Origin: Serratia sarumanii
Lineage (GTDB): Bacteria > Pseudomonadota > Gammaproteobacteria > Enterobacterales > Enterobacteriaceae
NCBI RefSeq assembly: GCF_029962605.1
Contig: NZ_CP124750.1
Span: 2,108,001 to 2,172,000, forward strand
Direction: 5' to 3'
DNA: 64,000 bases
Shown: in pieces, positions 29,803 to 38,760 of the stretch
Layout of the letters: the number at the start of each line of letters is the position of its first letter
Numbering within the stretch: the stretch's first letter is position 1
Position numbers and translations under genes: made by a program
Notes under the pieces: generated by a model
Told to the model about the DNA's origin: nothing
Database searches by the model: none
What the model saw: only the letters and a program-made list of their open reading frames with translations

Positions 29803-31083
29803 CTAAAATCTTTGCCTGCGCGTTTGGCTTTTGCCAAAGCGAAGGATATTCCACACCTCGCGTAATTTTAACCACCAGCGTTGGTGTTGGCGCTCGGTGA
29901 CCTGTTGCAACATGCGGGCATAGTCCAGCACCAGCCCCGGCGTCCAGGTCATGCTTTCGCCACGGCTGCGCAACACCGCCAGCATCCACAGATTGGGATC
30001 CAGCACCAATAACAGAAAACGGCGCCACAGATGTTTATCGCCCAGCACGCCCTCCAGCGCGCTGTCGAGCGCGCCGATGACCGTGGTGGAGCAGTTGCGC
30101 CGAGTCAGGTTGTAAGTCGCGTCCTGCCGATACCGCAGCCAGAATGCGCGCAGCGCCGCCGGGTTATAGCGATAGAACTGAATTTTCTTGTCCGGCGGGC
30201 ACCAGGCGGCGATCTCGCCCGGCAGGTCGGGCAGGAAACGCCCGTCGACGTTGTTCTGTTCGCCGGCATGCAGCAACTGGCGGAAATCCTGAACGGAATG
30301 GCTGATGTCGTTGAGCGGGTAGTGACTGATATACACATCCGGCGCGAGCGCCAGGGCGGCATGACCGGTGGAGATATTGCCGCCGCCGTCGACCGCCGCG
30401 ATGTATCGGTCGACAATGTAACGCCGGCGTGGATCTTTAGCCGCACCAATCGGTGTCCAGACATACACCGTGAGCGGCGTAGCCTCGTCCGCCGGGGGCG
30501 GTGGCTGCCGCGCGGGGTGCTGATTCAGAGAGAAGCTTGCCAGCCTCCGGGCGATACGCAATAAAGCCCAGCCGGAAAGCACCATCATCACGCCGAGGCA
30601 AAAGGGCACCGTCATCCGGTGCGGCGCCGGCCAGCCGACAAAAATCATCAACGAAAGCAGGATCTCGCCGCCGCCCGCCAGCGCCACGGCTTTCCATCGA
30701 CTGTGTTGAATCACCGTGGAGGAGGCGATGCGCACGGCGCCGTCAAGCAGCAGCGCGCTGCCAAACACCACGGTGGCGACGATGTTATCGTCTGCGGGCA
30801 CGTCCAACATTAAAAAGGCCATAAACACGAAGCCCAGCCCCTTCAGCAGCACTGGCCTGCTGGCGGAAGAGCCGATCACCAGCGCGGCGGATATCGCCAC
30901 CAGCCCCTCCAGCGCCAGGATGACCGCCAGCGCATCCAGCGCCAGCACGGATCGGCCATCCTGCAGTATGTCGAACAGCACCAGCGCCCCTGCGGCTATC
31001 CACAGCCAACCGAACAGCACCAGCAGGCGGCGCTGGCCGTGCAGCGCCTGCGCGCCCAGCAATAAGATAATCAGTCGAATCAT
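29803..31083 (-). CDS. Fusion of HdeD-like membrane domain with permuted papain-like domain
   Basis: A 426-residue protein in two parts. Residues 1-185 hold about six hydrophobic helices in an HdeD/DUF308-like layout (LVLFGWLWIAAGALVLFDILQDGRS, LLKGLGFVFMAFLMLD, GGGEILLSLMIFVGW). After a proline-rich linker (ARQPPPPADE) the C-terminal half has GHAALAL with His241, YISHYPL, and YNLTRRNCSTTVIGALD with Cys331. The His-before-Cys order recalls circularly permuted papain-like proteases (DUF4105, PPPDE or NlpC/P60-related); the exact family is my inference. It is inserted between hxpB and yniB, adjacent in E. coli, and divergent from yniB. Confidence 0.8.
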   Translation of the reverse strand: MIRLIILLLGAQALHGQRRLLVLFGWLWIAAGALVLFDILQDGRSVLALDALAVILALEGLVAISAALVIGSSASRPVLLKGLGFVFMAFLMLDVPADDNIVATVVFGSALLLDGAVRIASSTVIQHSRWKAVALAGGGEILLSLMIFVGWPAPHRMTVPFCLGVMMVLSGWALLRIARRLASFSLNQHPARQPPPPADEATPLTVYVWTPIGAAKDPRRRYIVDRYIAAVDGGGNISTGHAALALAPDVYISHYPLNDISHSVQDFRQLLHAGEQNNVDGRFLPDLPGEIAAWCPPDKKIQFYRYNPAALRAFWLRYRQDATYNLTRRNCSTTVIGALDSALEGVLGDKHLWRRFLLLVLDPNLWMLAVLRSRGESMTWTPGLVLDYARMLQQVTERQHQRWWLKLREVWNILRFGKSQTRRQRF

Positions 31084-31268
31084 GGCGGCCTCTGCCCGAA
31101 TGGATAACTTTATCTCTTCAATGATAGTGCCCGGACGGCGTTAAGCAGTTGATTTCGGCGAATTCGGCTAAGCTTGTAGCACAGCGGGAATGAAGAAAAC
31201 GGTGGGCGAGCTTCGCCAACTGCAGGTAGACTTAGCCGATTCGGTTACGTCGCTAACAAGGGGAACAC

Positions 31269-31829
31269 ATGACGTATCAACAGGCCGGGCGTATCGCCAT
31301 TTTGAAACGCATTCTCGGATGGGTGGTTTTTATCCCGGCGTTGCTGTCGACGCTGATTTCCGTGCTGGGCTTTGTCTACCAGCACAGTGAAAAAACCAAG
31401 GGTATCAACGCGGTGATGCTGGATTTTGTCCACGTGATGGTGGACATGGTGCGTTTCAATACGCCGTTCCTGAATCTTTTCTGGTACAACTCCCCGGTGC
31501 CTGACGTGGATAAAAGCCTGTTCAGCGGCGCCAATCTGATGTTCATCATCATCTACATACTGATCTTCGTCGGGCTGGCGCTGCAGGCTTCCGGCGCGCG
31601 CATGTCGCGCCAGGTCAAGTTCATCCGCGAAGGGTTGGAAGACCAGATGATCCTGGAGCAGGCCAAGGGCAGCGAAGGGCACACGCGCCAGCAGCTGGAG
31701 GAGCGCATTACGCTGCCGCACCACACCATCTTCCTGCAATACTTCCCGCTGTACATCCTGCCGATCGTGATTGCGGTGATCGCCTGGTTCGTGATCCGCC
31801 TGTTGGGGCAGTTGGCCGGCGCGGCCTGA
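31269..31829 (+). CDS. yniB: YniB family inner membrane protein
   Basis: A 186-residue membrane protein with about four helices (ILGWVVFIPALLSTLISVLGFVY, LMFIIIYILIFVGLALQ, PLYILPIVIAVIAWFVIRLLG). It is near-identical in pattern to E. coli YniB (MTYQQAGRIA start, PFLNLFWYNSP, GARMSRQ). Function is unknown. The start matches the family N-terminus exactly. Confidence 0.92.
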   Translation: MTYQQAGRIAILKRILGWVVFIPALLSTLISVLGFVYQHSEKTKGINAVMLDFVHVMVDMVRFNTPFLNLFWYNSPVPDVDKSLFSGANLMFIIIYILIFVGLALQASGARMSRQVKFIREGLEDQMILEQAKGSEGHTRQQLEERITLPHHTIFLQYFPLYILPIVIAVIAWFVIRLLGQLAGAA

Positions 31830-31838
31830 GGCATGAAC

Positions 31839-31858
31839 GGGGCGCCGAGCGGCGCCCC
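31839..31858. terminator. GC hairpin between yniB and yniA
   Basis: GGGGCGCC and GGCGCCCC form an eight-pair stem between convergent genes; no U run follows on either strand, so termination would be weak or factor dependent. Confidence 0.45.
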
Positions 31859-31864
31859 GGAACG

Positions 31865-32734
31865 TTACGACGCCTCGGGCTGCAACAGCGCCTCCACCGC
31901 GCGCTGCGCAGCCACCAGATGCTGGCCGCCGAACAGGTTGCTGCGGTTGAGCAGGTAGTACAGCTGATACAGCGGCTGGCGCTCGATAAACCCGGCACCC
32001 AGCGGCCACACGCTCTGATAGCCGTCGTAGATCTGCGGCGGTAGCTCCGGATACAGCGGCAGCATCGCCAAATCGCACTCTCGGTCGCCCCAGTAACTGG
32101 CCGGGTCGAACAGAATCGGCCAGTTGGTGGTCATCGCGCAGTTGCCCGGCCACAGGTTGCCGTGCAGCAGGGAAGGCTGCGGCTGGTGGTGCTGCAAGCG
32201 CAGATACACCCGATCGACGATGTCGTCGATATCGCCGAAGGTCATGCCTTTCTCCGCCGCCAGCTGCAGCTGCCAGCCGATGCGCTGCTCGGCGAAGAAT
32301 TCCGACCAGCGGCGCTGCCAGGCGTTGGGTTGCGGGGTGGTGGTCAGATCGCTGTCGAAGTCGAGACCGAACTGCGGTTGCTCGCTCCACTGGTGCAGAT
32401 GCGCCAGTTGTTGCCCCAGGCAGTAGGCGCCGTGGGCGTCGAGGGGTTTCAACTGCTGATACTCCAGCAGCAGGAAGCTGTAGTCGCGATCGCTGCCGAC
32501 GCCGTACACTTCCGGCACCCGCACGCTTTTGCTGCGTGCCAGCAACGCCAGCTGATCGGCCTCGGCGGTGAATATCGGCAGTTGTTCACGGGCGTCGCAT
32601 TTCACGAACACCTCGTTGTCACCGTAACTCACGCGCCACGCCGGGTGAATGTCGCCCCCGGGCAGTTCAATCCTTTCGCGTATCTCTGCGCTGCCAAGAT
32701 GTTCACTTAACAGACGGCTAACGGCTTGCCACAT
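31865..32734 (-). CDS. yniA: Fructosamine kinase family protein YniA
   Basis: A 289-residue aminoglycoside-phosphotransferase-like kinase. Features are VFVKCDAREQLPIFTAEADQLALLA (ATP-binding lysine), LLLEYQQL (hinge), the catalytic loop LLHGNLWPGNCAMT and the metal-binding FDPASYWGDRECDLAML. Fructosamine-3-kinases phosphorylate glycated proteins for repair; E. coli YniA is assigned to this family by similarity. Convergent with yniB. Confidence 0.93.
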   Translation of the reverse strand: MWQAVSRLLSEHLGSAEIRERIELPGGDIHPAWRVSYGDNEVFVKCDAREQLPIFTAEADQLALLARSKSVRVPEVYGVGSDRDYSFLLLEYQQLKPLDAHGAYCLGQQLAHLHQWSEQPQFGLDFDSDLTTTPQPNAWQRRWSEFFAEQRIGWQLQLAAEKGMTFGDIDDIVDRVYLRLQHHQPQPSLLHGNLWPGNCAMTTNWPILFDPASYWGDRECDLAMLPLYPELPPQIYDGYQSVWPLGAGFIERQPLYQLYYLLNRSNLFGGQHLVAAQRAVEALLQPEAS

Positions 32735-32935
32735 GGTATCTCCCCCTCTGTGCTGCCTGATAATTCATTAGGTTAGCGTCTTTCCCGTGGTGAAAACACG
32801 ACGCGGCGCACAGCCGGCGTCAAAGGTGGCGATTTTTTCAGCGTCTCGCCAGCTCAAAGTATATACCCTATTGATTGATTTAAGCGCAATACCGGTTGCA
32901 ACTTGATGACAACAACGCAATGAGCGGGGGCAGGC

Positions 32936-32965
32936 GATGCGGCGAGCAGAGGGCATCGCCGCATC
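32936..32965 (-). terminator. Hairpin after sitD
   Basis: GATGCGGCGA and TCGCCGCATC form a perfect ten-pair stem with a ten-base loop, eight bases past the sitD stop. There is no U tail. It may stabilise or end the sit transcript. The rest of the 239-base gap to yniA shows nothing beyond a possible yniA promoter. Confidence 0.45.
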
Positions 32966-32973
32966 GGAGGGGA

Positions 32974-33828
32974 TTAACCGCCGGTGAGGGCGTTTTGGTT
33001 ACGCTGTAACGGACGCAGCTTGCTGTACAACAAGGCGATAACGAACAGCACGGCCTGTACGATGACGATGCAGGGCCCGGTGGCGCCGTCGATGTGGAAG
33101 CTGATCAGGGTGCCAAGCACGCAGGAGAACACCGACACTACCGTCGCCACCACCAGCATGCGTTCGAAGCGGCGGCACAGCATAAAGGCGATGATGCCCG
33201 GGGCGATCAGCATGGCGATCACCAGGATCACCCCCACGGCCTGCAGCGAGGCGACGATGGTCATCGCCAGCAGGCACAGCAGCCCGTAGTGCAGCAGCTT
33301 GACCGGCAGGCCAATCACCCGCGCATGATGCGGATCGAAGCAGTACAGCATGAAGTCTTTGCGCTTGAGCAGCACCACCGCCAGGGTGATGCCGGCGATC
33401 AGCAGGGTTTGCTTCAGCTCGCCGTCGGTAATGCCCAGCATGTTGCCGAACAAAATGTGGCTCAGGTGTTGGTCGGTATCGATGCGTGAGAACAGCACCA
33501 GGCCGAAGGCGAACATGCCGGAAAAGACGATGCCCATCACCGTGTCTTCTTTCACCCGGCTGTTCTCTTTCAGGTAGCCGGTGGCTACCGCACAGAAGAT
33601 GCCGGAAAGGAAGGCGCCGATCGCCAGCGGAATGCCGACCACGAACGCCACCACGATGCCGGGCAGCACCGCGTGCGAGATGGCGTCGCCCATCAGCGAC
33701 CAGCCTTTGAGCACCAGGTAGCAGGAGAGCACTGCGCACACTACGCCGGTGACGATGGCGGCGACGATCGCCCGCTGCATGAACGGGTAGGCGAAGGGTT
33801 CGCTGAGCAGTTGATACAGGGTGTCCAT
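32974..33828 (-). CDS. sitD: Manganese/iron ABC transporter permease SitD
   Basis: A 284-residue permease of the metal-type (family 9) ABC importers with about eight helices. It contains WSLMGDAISHAVLPGIVVAFVVGIPLAIGAF and LLHYGLLCLLAMTIVASLQAVGVILVIAMLIAPG, the conserved blocks of this group. Its ATG shares one base with the sitC stop (TGATG). sitC and sitD are clearly paralogous. Equals YfeD in Yersinia. Confidence 0.93.
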   Translation of the reverse strand: MDTLYQLLSEPFAYPFMQRAIVAAIVTGVVCAVLSCYLVLKGWSLMGDAISHAVLPGIVVAFVVGIPLAIGAFLSGIFCAVATGYLKENSRVKEDTVMGIVFSGMFAFGLVLFSRIDTDQHLSHILFGNMLGITDGELKQTLLIAGITLAVVLLKRKDFMLYCFDPHHARVIGLPVKLLHYGLLCLLAMTIVASLQAVGVILVIAMLIAPGIIAFMLCRRFERMLVVATVVSVFSCVLGTLISFHIDGATGPCIVIVQAVLFVIALLYSKLRPLQRNQNALTGG

Positions 33829-34688
33829 CAGCGGCCTCCGGTTTGCGAATGCGCCACGCGGCGGCGGGACGCCAGCAGGCCGTGTTTCGGCGCGAAGAAG
33901 AACGCCGCGAGGAACACCAGCGTTTGCAGGGTGACGATCACCCCCCCGGTGGCGCCGTCGAGGAAGAAGCTCAGGTAGGCGCCGATGCCGCTGGTCAATG
34001 CGCCGATGATGATGGCGATGATCACCAGCCGGCTGAAGCGATCGGTCAACAGATAGGCGGTAGCGCCAGGCGTGATCACCATGGCGATCACCAAAATGGC
34101 GCCGACGGTTTGCAGCGCGGCGACGGTGCAGGCGCTGAGCAGGGTGAAGAACAGGATCTTCAGCTTTAGCGGCGACAGGCCGATCGACACCGCGTGGCTT
34201 TCGTCGAAGAACACCGCCAGCAGGTCTTTCCACACCAGGCACAGGATCAGCAGCGAAACGCCGATAATGATTTCCACCTGCAGCACGTCTTCATCGGCGA
34301 TGCCGAGGATGTTGCCGAAGATGATCGACTGCACGTTGACCGAGGTGGGGTTGAGCGACACGATCAGCAGGCCGACGGCGAAGAAGGTGGAGAAGATAAA
34401 GCCGATGATGGCGTCTTCGCGCAGCCGGGTGATGTGGCGCACCAGCGTCATCGCCAGCGCCGCCAGCATGCCGGTGAAGAAGGCGCCGGCGGCGTAGGGC
34501 AGGCCGAGGGCGTAGGCGCCGGCCACGCCGGGCACCACCGAGTGCGACAGCGCGTCGCCCATCAGCGACCACCCTTTCAACATCAGGTAGGCGGAGAGGA
34601 ACGCGCAGGCGGCGCCGACGATGGCGCTGACCCAGATGGCCTTCACCATGTAGTTGTAACTGAAAGGTTGCAGCAGAAGGTCCAGCAT
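33828..34688 (-). CDS. sitC: Manganese/iron ABC transporter permease SitC
   Basis: First permease, 286 residues, with KGWSLMGDALSHSVVPGVAGAYALGLPYAAGAF and TVAALQTVGAILVIAMVITPGATAYLL. It forms a heterodimer channel with SitD. Start and stop overlap the flanking genes by one base each, so translation is coupled across sitBCD. Confidence 0.93.
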   Translation of the reverse strand: MLDLLLQPFSYNYMVKAIWVSAIVGAACAFLSAYLMLKGWSLMGDALSHSVVPGVAGAYALGLPYAAGAFFTGMLAALAMTLVRHITRLREDAIIGFIFSTFFAVGLLIVSLNPTSVNVQSIIFGNILGIADEDVLQVEIIIGVSLLILCLVWKDLLAVFFDESHAVSIGLSPLKLKILFFTLLSACTVAALQTVGAILVIAMVITPGATAYLLTDRFSRLVIIAIIIGALTSGIGAYLSFFLDGATGGVIVTLQTLVFLAAFFFAPKHGLLASRRRVAHSQTGGR

Positions 34689-35578
34689 CAGGATTGTTTC
34701 TCCCTGGCCTGGCTGTTGGCCGGCGGATCGCTCTTGGTGTGGCCGTAGAACACCGCCGGGCGCTCATCGTCGGTCAACACCGTAACGGTGCGCGGATCGT
34801 TGTCATCGTGCAGATCCGGGCCGGAGAGGTTGATATGGCGCAGCACGCCGCCGAACGCCTGCTCCAGATTGCTCTGGGTGAAGGTGGTTTCGGTCGGGCC
34901 GGCGGCCAGCACCGTGCGGTTGATGAGGATCACCCGATCGCAAAACTCTGGCACGCTGCCGAGGTTGTGGGTGGAGACCAGGATCAGGTGCCCCTCGTCG
35001 CGCAATGCGCGCAGCAGATCGATAATGGCATTCTCGGTTTTCACATCCACGCCGGTGAACGGTTCATCCAGCAGCAGCACGGTGCCCTGTTGCGCCAGCG
35101 CGCGCGCCAGAAACACGCGCTTCTTCTGGCCGCCCGACAGCTCGCCGATCTGCCGGCCGCGCAGCTCGCTCAGGCCGACGCGCTCCAGCGCCTTGTCGAC
35201 CCGCAGCCGATCCTCGCGCGACGGAATACGCAGGAAGTTCATCTTGCCGTAGCGGCCCATCATCACCACGTCTTCCACCAGCACCGGGAAGTTCCAGTCG
35301 ACGTCTTCGGTCTGCGGCACGTAGGCGATCAGATTCTTTTTCAGCGCCTCCGCCACCGGTTTGTCGCTTAGCGACACCCGGCCGGCGGTGGGCCTGACCA
35401 GGCCCATGATGCTTTTGAACAACGTCGACTTGCCGCTGCCGTTGACGCCGACCAGCGCGCAGATCGAACCGCCGCTCAGGGTAAAGCTGGCGTTGTGAAT
35501 GGCGGTGTGTCCGTTGTTGTAGGTCACTGTGACGTCGTCCACGTTCAACTCAGGGCGGACAAACGGTTCATGGGTCAT
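34688..35578 (-). CDS. sitB: Manganese/iron ABC transporter ATP-binding protein SitB
   Basis: A 296-residue ATPase: Walker [10 protein letters not shown], signature [17 protein letters not shown], Walker [13 protein letters not shown] and the histidine in STHNLGS. The last 40 residues are a polar tail ([22 protein letters not shown]) longer than in many homologues. It overlaps sitA by four bases (ATGA). Confidence 0.94.
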   Translation of the reverse strand: MTHEPFVRPELNVDDVTVTYNNGHTAIHNASFTLSGGSICALVGVNGSGKSTLFKSIMGLVRPTAGRVSLSDKPVAEALKKNLIAYVPQTEDVDWNFPVLVEDVVMMGRYGKMNFLRIPSREDRLRVDKALERVGLSELRGRQIGELSGGQKKRVFLARALAQQGTVLLLDEPFTGVDVKTENAIIDLLRALRDEGHLILVSTHNLGSVPEFCDRVILINRTVLAAGPTETTFTQSNLEQAFGGVLRHINLSGPDLHDDNDPRTVTVLTDDERPAVFYGHTKSDPPANSQAREKQS

Positions 35579-36519
35579 TGATCGAATCCTTTGGCGATGG
35601 TTTGCACGGTGGTGTTAAGCAGGTCGATGTAGGTCGGCACCGGACCGTCGCGGGTGGACAGCGAGTCTACGTACAGCACGCCGCCGTATTTGGCGCCGGT
35701 TTCTTTCGCCACCTGTTTGGCCGGCTTGTCGGAAATGGTGCTCTCGCTGAACACTACCGGAATATGGTGGGCGCGCACTGCGTCGATCACCCGGCGCACC
35801 TGCTGCGGCGAGCCTTGCTCATCGGCGTTGATCGGCCACAGATAGACTTCTTTCAGCTGATAGTCCTGCGCCAGGTAGCTGAAGGCGCCTTCGCTGGTCA
35901 CCAGCCAGCGCTGTGCGGCCGGAATGCGCGCCAAGCGTTCGCGCAGCGGGGCGTCCAGCGCGCCGATTTTCTCTGCGTAGGCCTTGGCATTGCGGTTATA
36001 GGTTGCCGCGTTGGCCGGATCGTGCTCCACCAGCGCTTTGCGGATGTTCTCGATGTATACCAGCGCGTTGCTCGGCGACATCCAGGCGTGCGGATTAGGG
36101 TTGCCGTTATACGGCCCTTCGCGGATCGGCAGCGGGGTAATGCCTTCGGTGACTACCGCCGCCGGCACCTGCTTGATGTTTTCGAAGAAACGCTGGAACC
36201 AGCGTTCCAGGTTCATGCCGTTCCACAGGATCAGGTCGGCGTGCTGCGCTTTGACGATATCGCGCGGGGTCGGTTGATAGTCGTGGATCTCGGCGCCCGG
36301 CTTGGTGATGGACTCTACCACGGCGGCATCACCCGCCACGTTCTGGGCGATGTCCTGAATGATGGTAAAGGTCGTCACCACGCGCAGCTTTTTTTCCGCC
36401 AGCGCGTTTTGGCTGACCAAGGCGGCGCCGAGCAGCAGGCAGGCGAGCGTGAAAGGGCGTAACAGTGTGGCAGCGCGGAAAGGGCGACTGCGACGAAAAG
36501 CGCAACTTATCAATGGCAT
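35575..36519 (-). CDS. sitA: Manganese/iron-binding periplasmic protein SitA
   Basis: A 314-residue cluster A-I metal-binding protein. The signal peptide is long (arginine-rich start, then [17 protein letters not shown]). Metal ligands are expected in [12 protein letters not shown] (His), NPHAWMSP (His), a glutamate in VFSESTISD, and the aspartate in YVDSLS. AGGAGACGTC precedes the ATG. First gene of sitABCD, behind a Fur box. Manganese and ferrous iron are both transported by the family; preference here is not readable. Confidence 0.93.
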   Translation of the reverse strand: MPLISCAFRRSRPFRAATLLRPFTLACLLLGAALVSQNALAEKKLRVVTTFTIIQDIAQNVAGDAAVVESITKPGAEIHDYQPTPRDIVKAQHADLILWNGMNLERWFQRFFENIKQVPAAVVTEGITPLPIREGPYNGNPNPHAWMSPSNALVYIENIRKALVEHDPANAATYNRNAKAYAEKIGALDAPLRERLARIPAAQRWLVTSEGAFSYLAQDYQLKEVYLWPINADEQGSPQQVRRVIDAVRAHHIPVVFSESTISDKPAKQVAKETGAKYGGVLYVDSLSTRDGPVPTYIDLLNTTVQTIAKGFDQ

Positions 36520-36541
36520 GATGACGTCTCCTGGTTCAAAT

Positions 36542-36560
36542 GAAAATGATTATCAATATC
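36542..36560 (-). promoter_or_regulatory. Fur box of sitABCD
   Basis: GAAAATGATTATCAATATC agrees with the Fur consensus GATAATGATAATCATTATC at 16 of 19 positions. It lies 23-41 bases before the sitA start, in position to block the promoter under iron sufficiency. Confidence 0.82.
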
Positions 36561-36650
36561 AATTGAAGCGAAGTCAAGCGTCACTTGCCCACCGCCGGCG
36601 GGGTACATCTCCAACTGAAAAAATAATACCCTCCGGGAAGTTATAGCATT

Positions 36651-36950
36651 TTATGTATCAGTATGTAACCGCTGAAGGTAGTCCTTACAGGCGCATATCG
36701 CCACCTCCGGCTGTTTTCCCAATGCCAACTGGCCGAACCCCTGCGCCAGGCGCTGTACATCCTCTTGATCCAGCACGGTTATGAACGCAAAACTGTTGCT
36801 GCCGAGCTCATGGTGCACGCCATTTTCGTCTGTCACCGACGTGACAAAACCTTCGCGCGTCAATTGCCCGGTCAGCTTTGCCAGGTCGGTTAATCCTTCT
36901 TCCTGATAGCGAAAAGTCACCACAAAGCAGTTTGTTGCAGATTGACTCAT
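36651..36950 (-). CDS. ghoS: GhoS-like endoribonuclease antitoxin, without GhoT
   Basis: A 99-residue protein that aligns over its length with E. coli GhoS: FVVTFRYQEEG against YVVSFDYPSS, VTDENGVHHELGSNSFAFITVL against VADEYGIPRQLNENSFAITTSL, and a C-terminal DYLQRLH against DYFRQFY. GhoS has a Cas2-like ferredoxin fold and cuts the mRNA of the membrane toxin GhoT. No GhoT-like small hydrophobic frame lies on either side: the next gene downstream is sitA after 131 bases occupied by its promoter. AAGAGGTGATTT precedes the ATG. Identification is from memory of the E. coli sequence; symbol is tentative. Confidence 0.72.
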   Translation of the reverse strand: MSQSATNCFVVTFRYQEEGLTDLAKLTGQLTREGFVTSVTDENGVHHELGSNSFAFITVLDQEDVQRLAQGFGQLALGKQPEVAICACKDYLQRLHTDT

Positions 36951-37059
36951 AAATCACCTCTTGGTATATGGATAGCTTGAGATTAGCCCAAAAAATTACT
37001 GCAGGTGTCCTTACAAGTTGTATATGCTACGCAACTCATTGAAAGGAGTGAGGGATTCT

Positions 37060-37725
37060 GTGAAAACAAAAATAGGTTGCCTTACGGCAATTTTGCTTTT
37101 GTCGGGGTGCGCCAAAGATCCGCAAACGGCAAGCAATATTTCAGGCAGTGGCACAACGCGCGGCGGTTGGTTAAAACCCCCTCCGCAGGCACCGGTAAAC
37201 CGCACAGGCACGCCGGTTGCCTATAACGATTACATTCGTCAGGCCGCCAGCAACTACGGCGTTGACGAAACGCTGATTAAAGCGATTATTCAGGTGGAGT
37301 CCGGGTTTAACCCGAACGTGGTCAGCACCTCGAACGCAGTGGGATTGATGCAGCTTAAGGCTTCTACCGCCGGCCGTGACGCCTATCGCATGAAAGGAAG
37401 AAGCGGGCAACCCAGCTCGCGTGAGCTGAAGGATCCGGCGGTCAATATTGATCTGGGAACGGCCTATATCAATATTCTTCAAAGCCAGCAGCTAGCCGGG
37501 ATCAACAACCCACAGACTTTGCGTTATGCCACCATCGTTTCGTACGTGAACGGGGCGGGCGCCATGTTGCGTACCTTCTCATCGGACAAGCGCGTGGCGG
37601 TCAATCGCATCAATCAGATGAGCCCGGATGAGTTTTATCAGCACATCCAGAAAAAGCATCCGGCGCCACAGGCACCGCGCTATTTGTGGAAGGTGACCAC
37701 CGCCTATCAGGCGATGTCGCAGTAA
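37060..37725 (+). CDS. emtA: Membrane-bound lytic murein transglycosylase EmtA (MltE)
   Basis: A 221-residue outer membrane lipoprotein with endo-lytic transglycosylase activity on peptidoglycan. Lipobox LLLSGC gives a short signal peptide if translation starts at the GTG at 37060, which has AGGAGTGAGGGA upstream; the frame is open 14 codons further. The SLT domain shows AIIQVESGFNPNVVS with the catalytic glutamate, NAVGLMQLKAS, and VSYVNGAGAMLRTFSSDK. The ending HPAPQAPRYLWK matches E. coli EmtA. Divergent from the ghoS-like gene. Confidence 0.93.
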   Translation: MKTKIGCLTAILLLSGCAKDPQTASNISGSGTTRGGWLKPPPQAPVNRTGTPVAYNDYIRQAASNYGVDETLIKAIIQVESGFNPNVVSTSNAVGLMQLKASTAGRDAYRMKGRSGQPSSRELKDPAVNIDLGTAYINILQSQQLAGINNPQTLRYATIVSYVNGAGAMLRTFSSDKRVAVNRINQMSPDEFYQHIQKKHPAPQAPRYLWKVTTAYQAMSQ

Positions 37726-37740
37726 CCCTCTCTCTTGTCT

Positions 37741-37770
37741 AATCGGCCGCTGAATGCGGCCGATTTTGTT
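37741..37770 (+). terminator. Terminator after emtA
   Basis: AATCGGCCGC and GCGGCCGATT make a ten-pair stem with loop TGAAT, followed by TTGTTT. The rest of the 307-base gap to 38033 holds the GntR-like operator and A/T-rich promoter sequence. Confidence 0.85.
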
Positions 37771-37891
37771 TCCAGCATCCTTCCAGCGCGCGAGCTGCTT
37801 CTCATTTTTCGTTATTTCCTCACCGCTTATCGGAAAAACCGCACGAAAAGTTAAATTTACGTTAGCAGATAAATCTTTACGTTCATTCAAT

Positions 37892-37907
37892 AAGTTACCG
37901 GTAACAT
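37892..37907. promoter_or_regulatory. GntR-type operator upstream of the gluconate dehydrogenase operon
   Basis: AAGTTACCGGTAACAT differs by one base from the E. coli GntR consensus ATGTTACC-GGTAACAT; its core GTTACCGGTAAC is a perfect palindrome. It lies about 130 bases before the first structural gene. A gluconate-responsive repressor here would fit the predicted product. Confidence 0.7.
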
Positions 37908-38032
37908 TTTTGCGCTTGGATGCATTCTGACCTTCAATAAATATACAAATAAGTAACAAATTATTTTAAAAACCCGTATCGATCGCAAGGTTGCGGTTAA
38001 ATAGTTGTGACTATCTTTGGATGGAATGTGAC

Positions 38033-38758
38033 ATGTCGAATCATAAAACCAACAATTCGCGGCGCGATTTCTTGTTGAAATCGATGACCTTAATTCCTGC
38101 GGCGGTAATTGGTGGCAGCGGCGTTGGCGCGCTGACGGCACCGACACCGGCGGTCGCGGCCTCGAACACCTCAACGCAGAACGATTACCAACCGACCTTT
38201 TTCACCCCGGAAGAGTGGGCCTTCATCAAGGCCGCCGTGGCGCGCCTGATCCCGGCCGACGAGCGCGGCCCAGGCGCACTGGAAGCCGGCGTGCCGGAGT
38301 TTATCGATCGCCAGATGAATACCCCGTACGCCACCGGCGCCATCTGGTACATGCAGGGGCCGTTCAACCCCGATGTGCCGAAGGAGATGGGCTATCAGCT
38401 GCCGCTGGTGCCCAAGCAAATCTACAACCTCGGCATCAGTGACGCCGACGCCTACAGCAAGAAAACCGCCGGCAAGGCCTTCGCCGAACTGGATGGCGCG
38501 CAGCAAGACGCCATGCTGCAAAAGTTCGAGTCCGGCGAGGCGGAGTTCCCGCAGCTGCCGTCGAAACTGTTCTTCTCCTATCTGCTGCAAAACACCCGCG
38601 AAGGTTTCTTCAGCGATCCCATCCATGGCGGCAACAAAGACATGGTGGGCTGGAAGCTGATTAATTTTCCGGGCGCGCGCGCCGATTTTATGGACTGGGT
38701 TGAGCGAGGGGAGCGTTATCCCTTCCCGCCGGTCTCGATTCGTGGGGAGAGGGGCTAA
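38033..38758 (+). CDS. Gluconate 2-dehydrogenase-type small subunit (Tat signal)
   Basis: A 241-residue subunit III family protein. A twin-arginine signal, [12 protein letters not shown], is followed by a hydrophobic stretch and a cut near AVAA, so it is exported folded, probably with the flavoprotein. The mature part ([40 protein letters not shown]) is typical of the small subunit of membrane gluconate/2-ketogluconate/sorbitol dehydrogenases. I start at MSNHKTNNS; another ATG 12 bases earlier is possible. The flavoprotein gene begins two bases after its stop. Confidence 0.92.
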   Translation: MSNHKTNNSRRDFLLKSMTLIPAAVIGGSGVGALTAPTPAVAASNTSTQNDYQPTFFTPEEWAFIKAAVARLIPADERGPGALEAGVPEFIDRQMNTPYATGAIWYMQGPFNPDVPKEMGYQLPLVPKQIYNLGISDADAYSKKTAGKAFAELDGAQQDAMLQKFESGEAEFPQLPSKLFFSYLLQNTREGFFSDPIHGGNKDMVGWKLINFPGARADFMDWVERGERYPFPPVSIRGERG

Positions 38759-38760
38759 GC

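Noticed and set aside
32974..34688. sitC and sitD as a recent tandem duplication artefact
   Set aside because: They share family motifs but differ throughout; two distinct permeases are normal for SitABCD and YfeABCD transporters.
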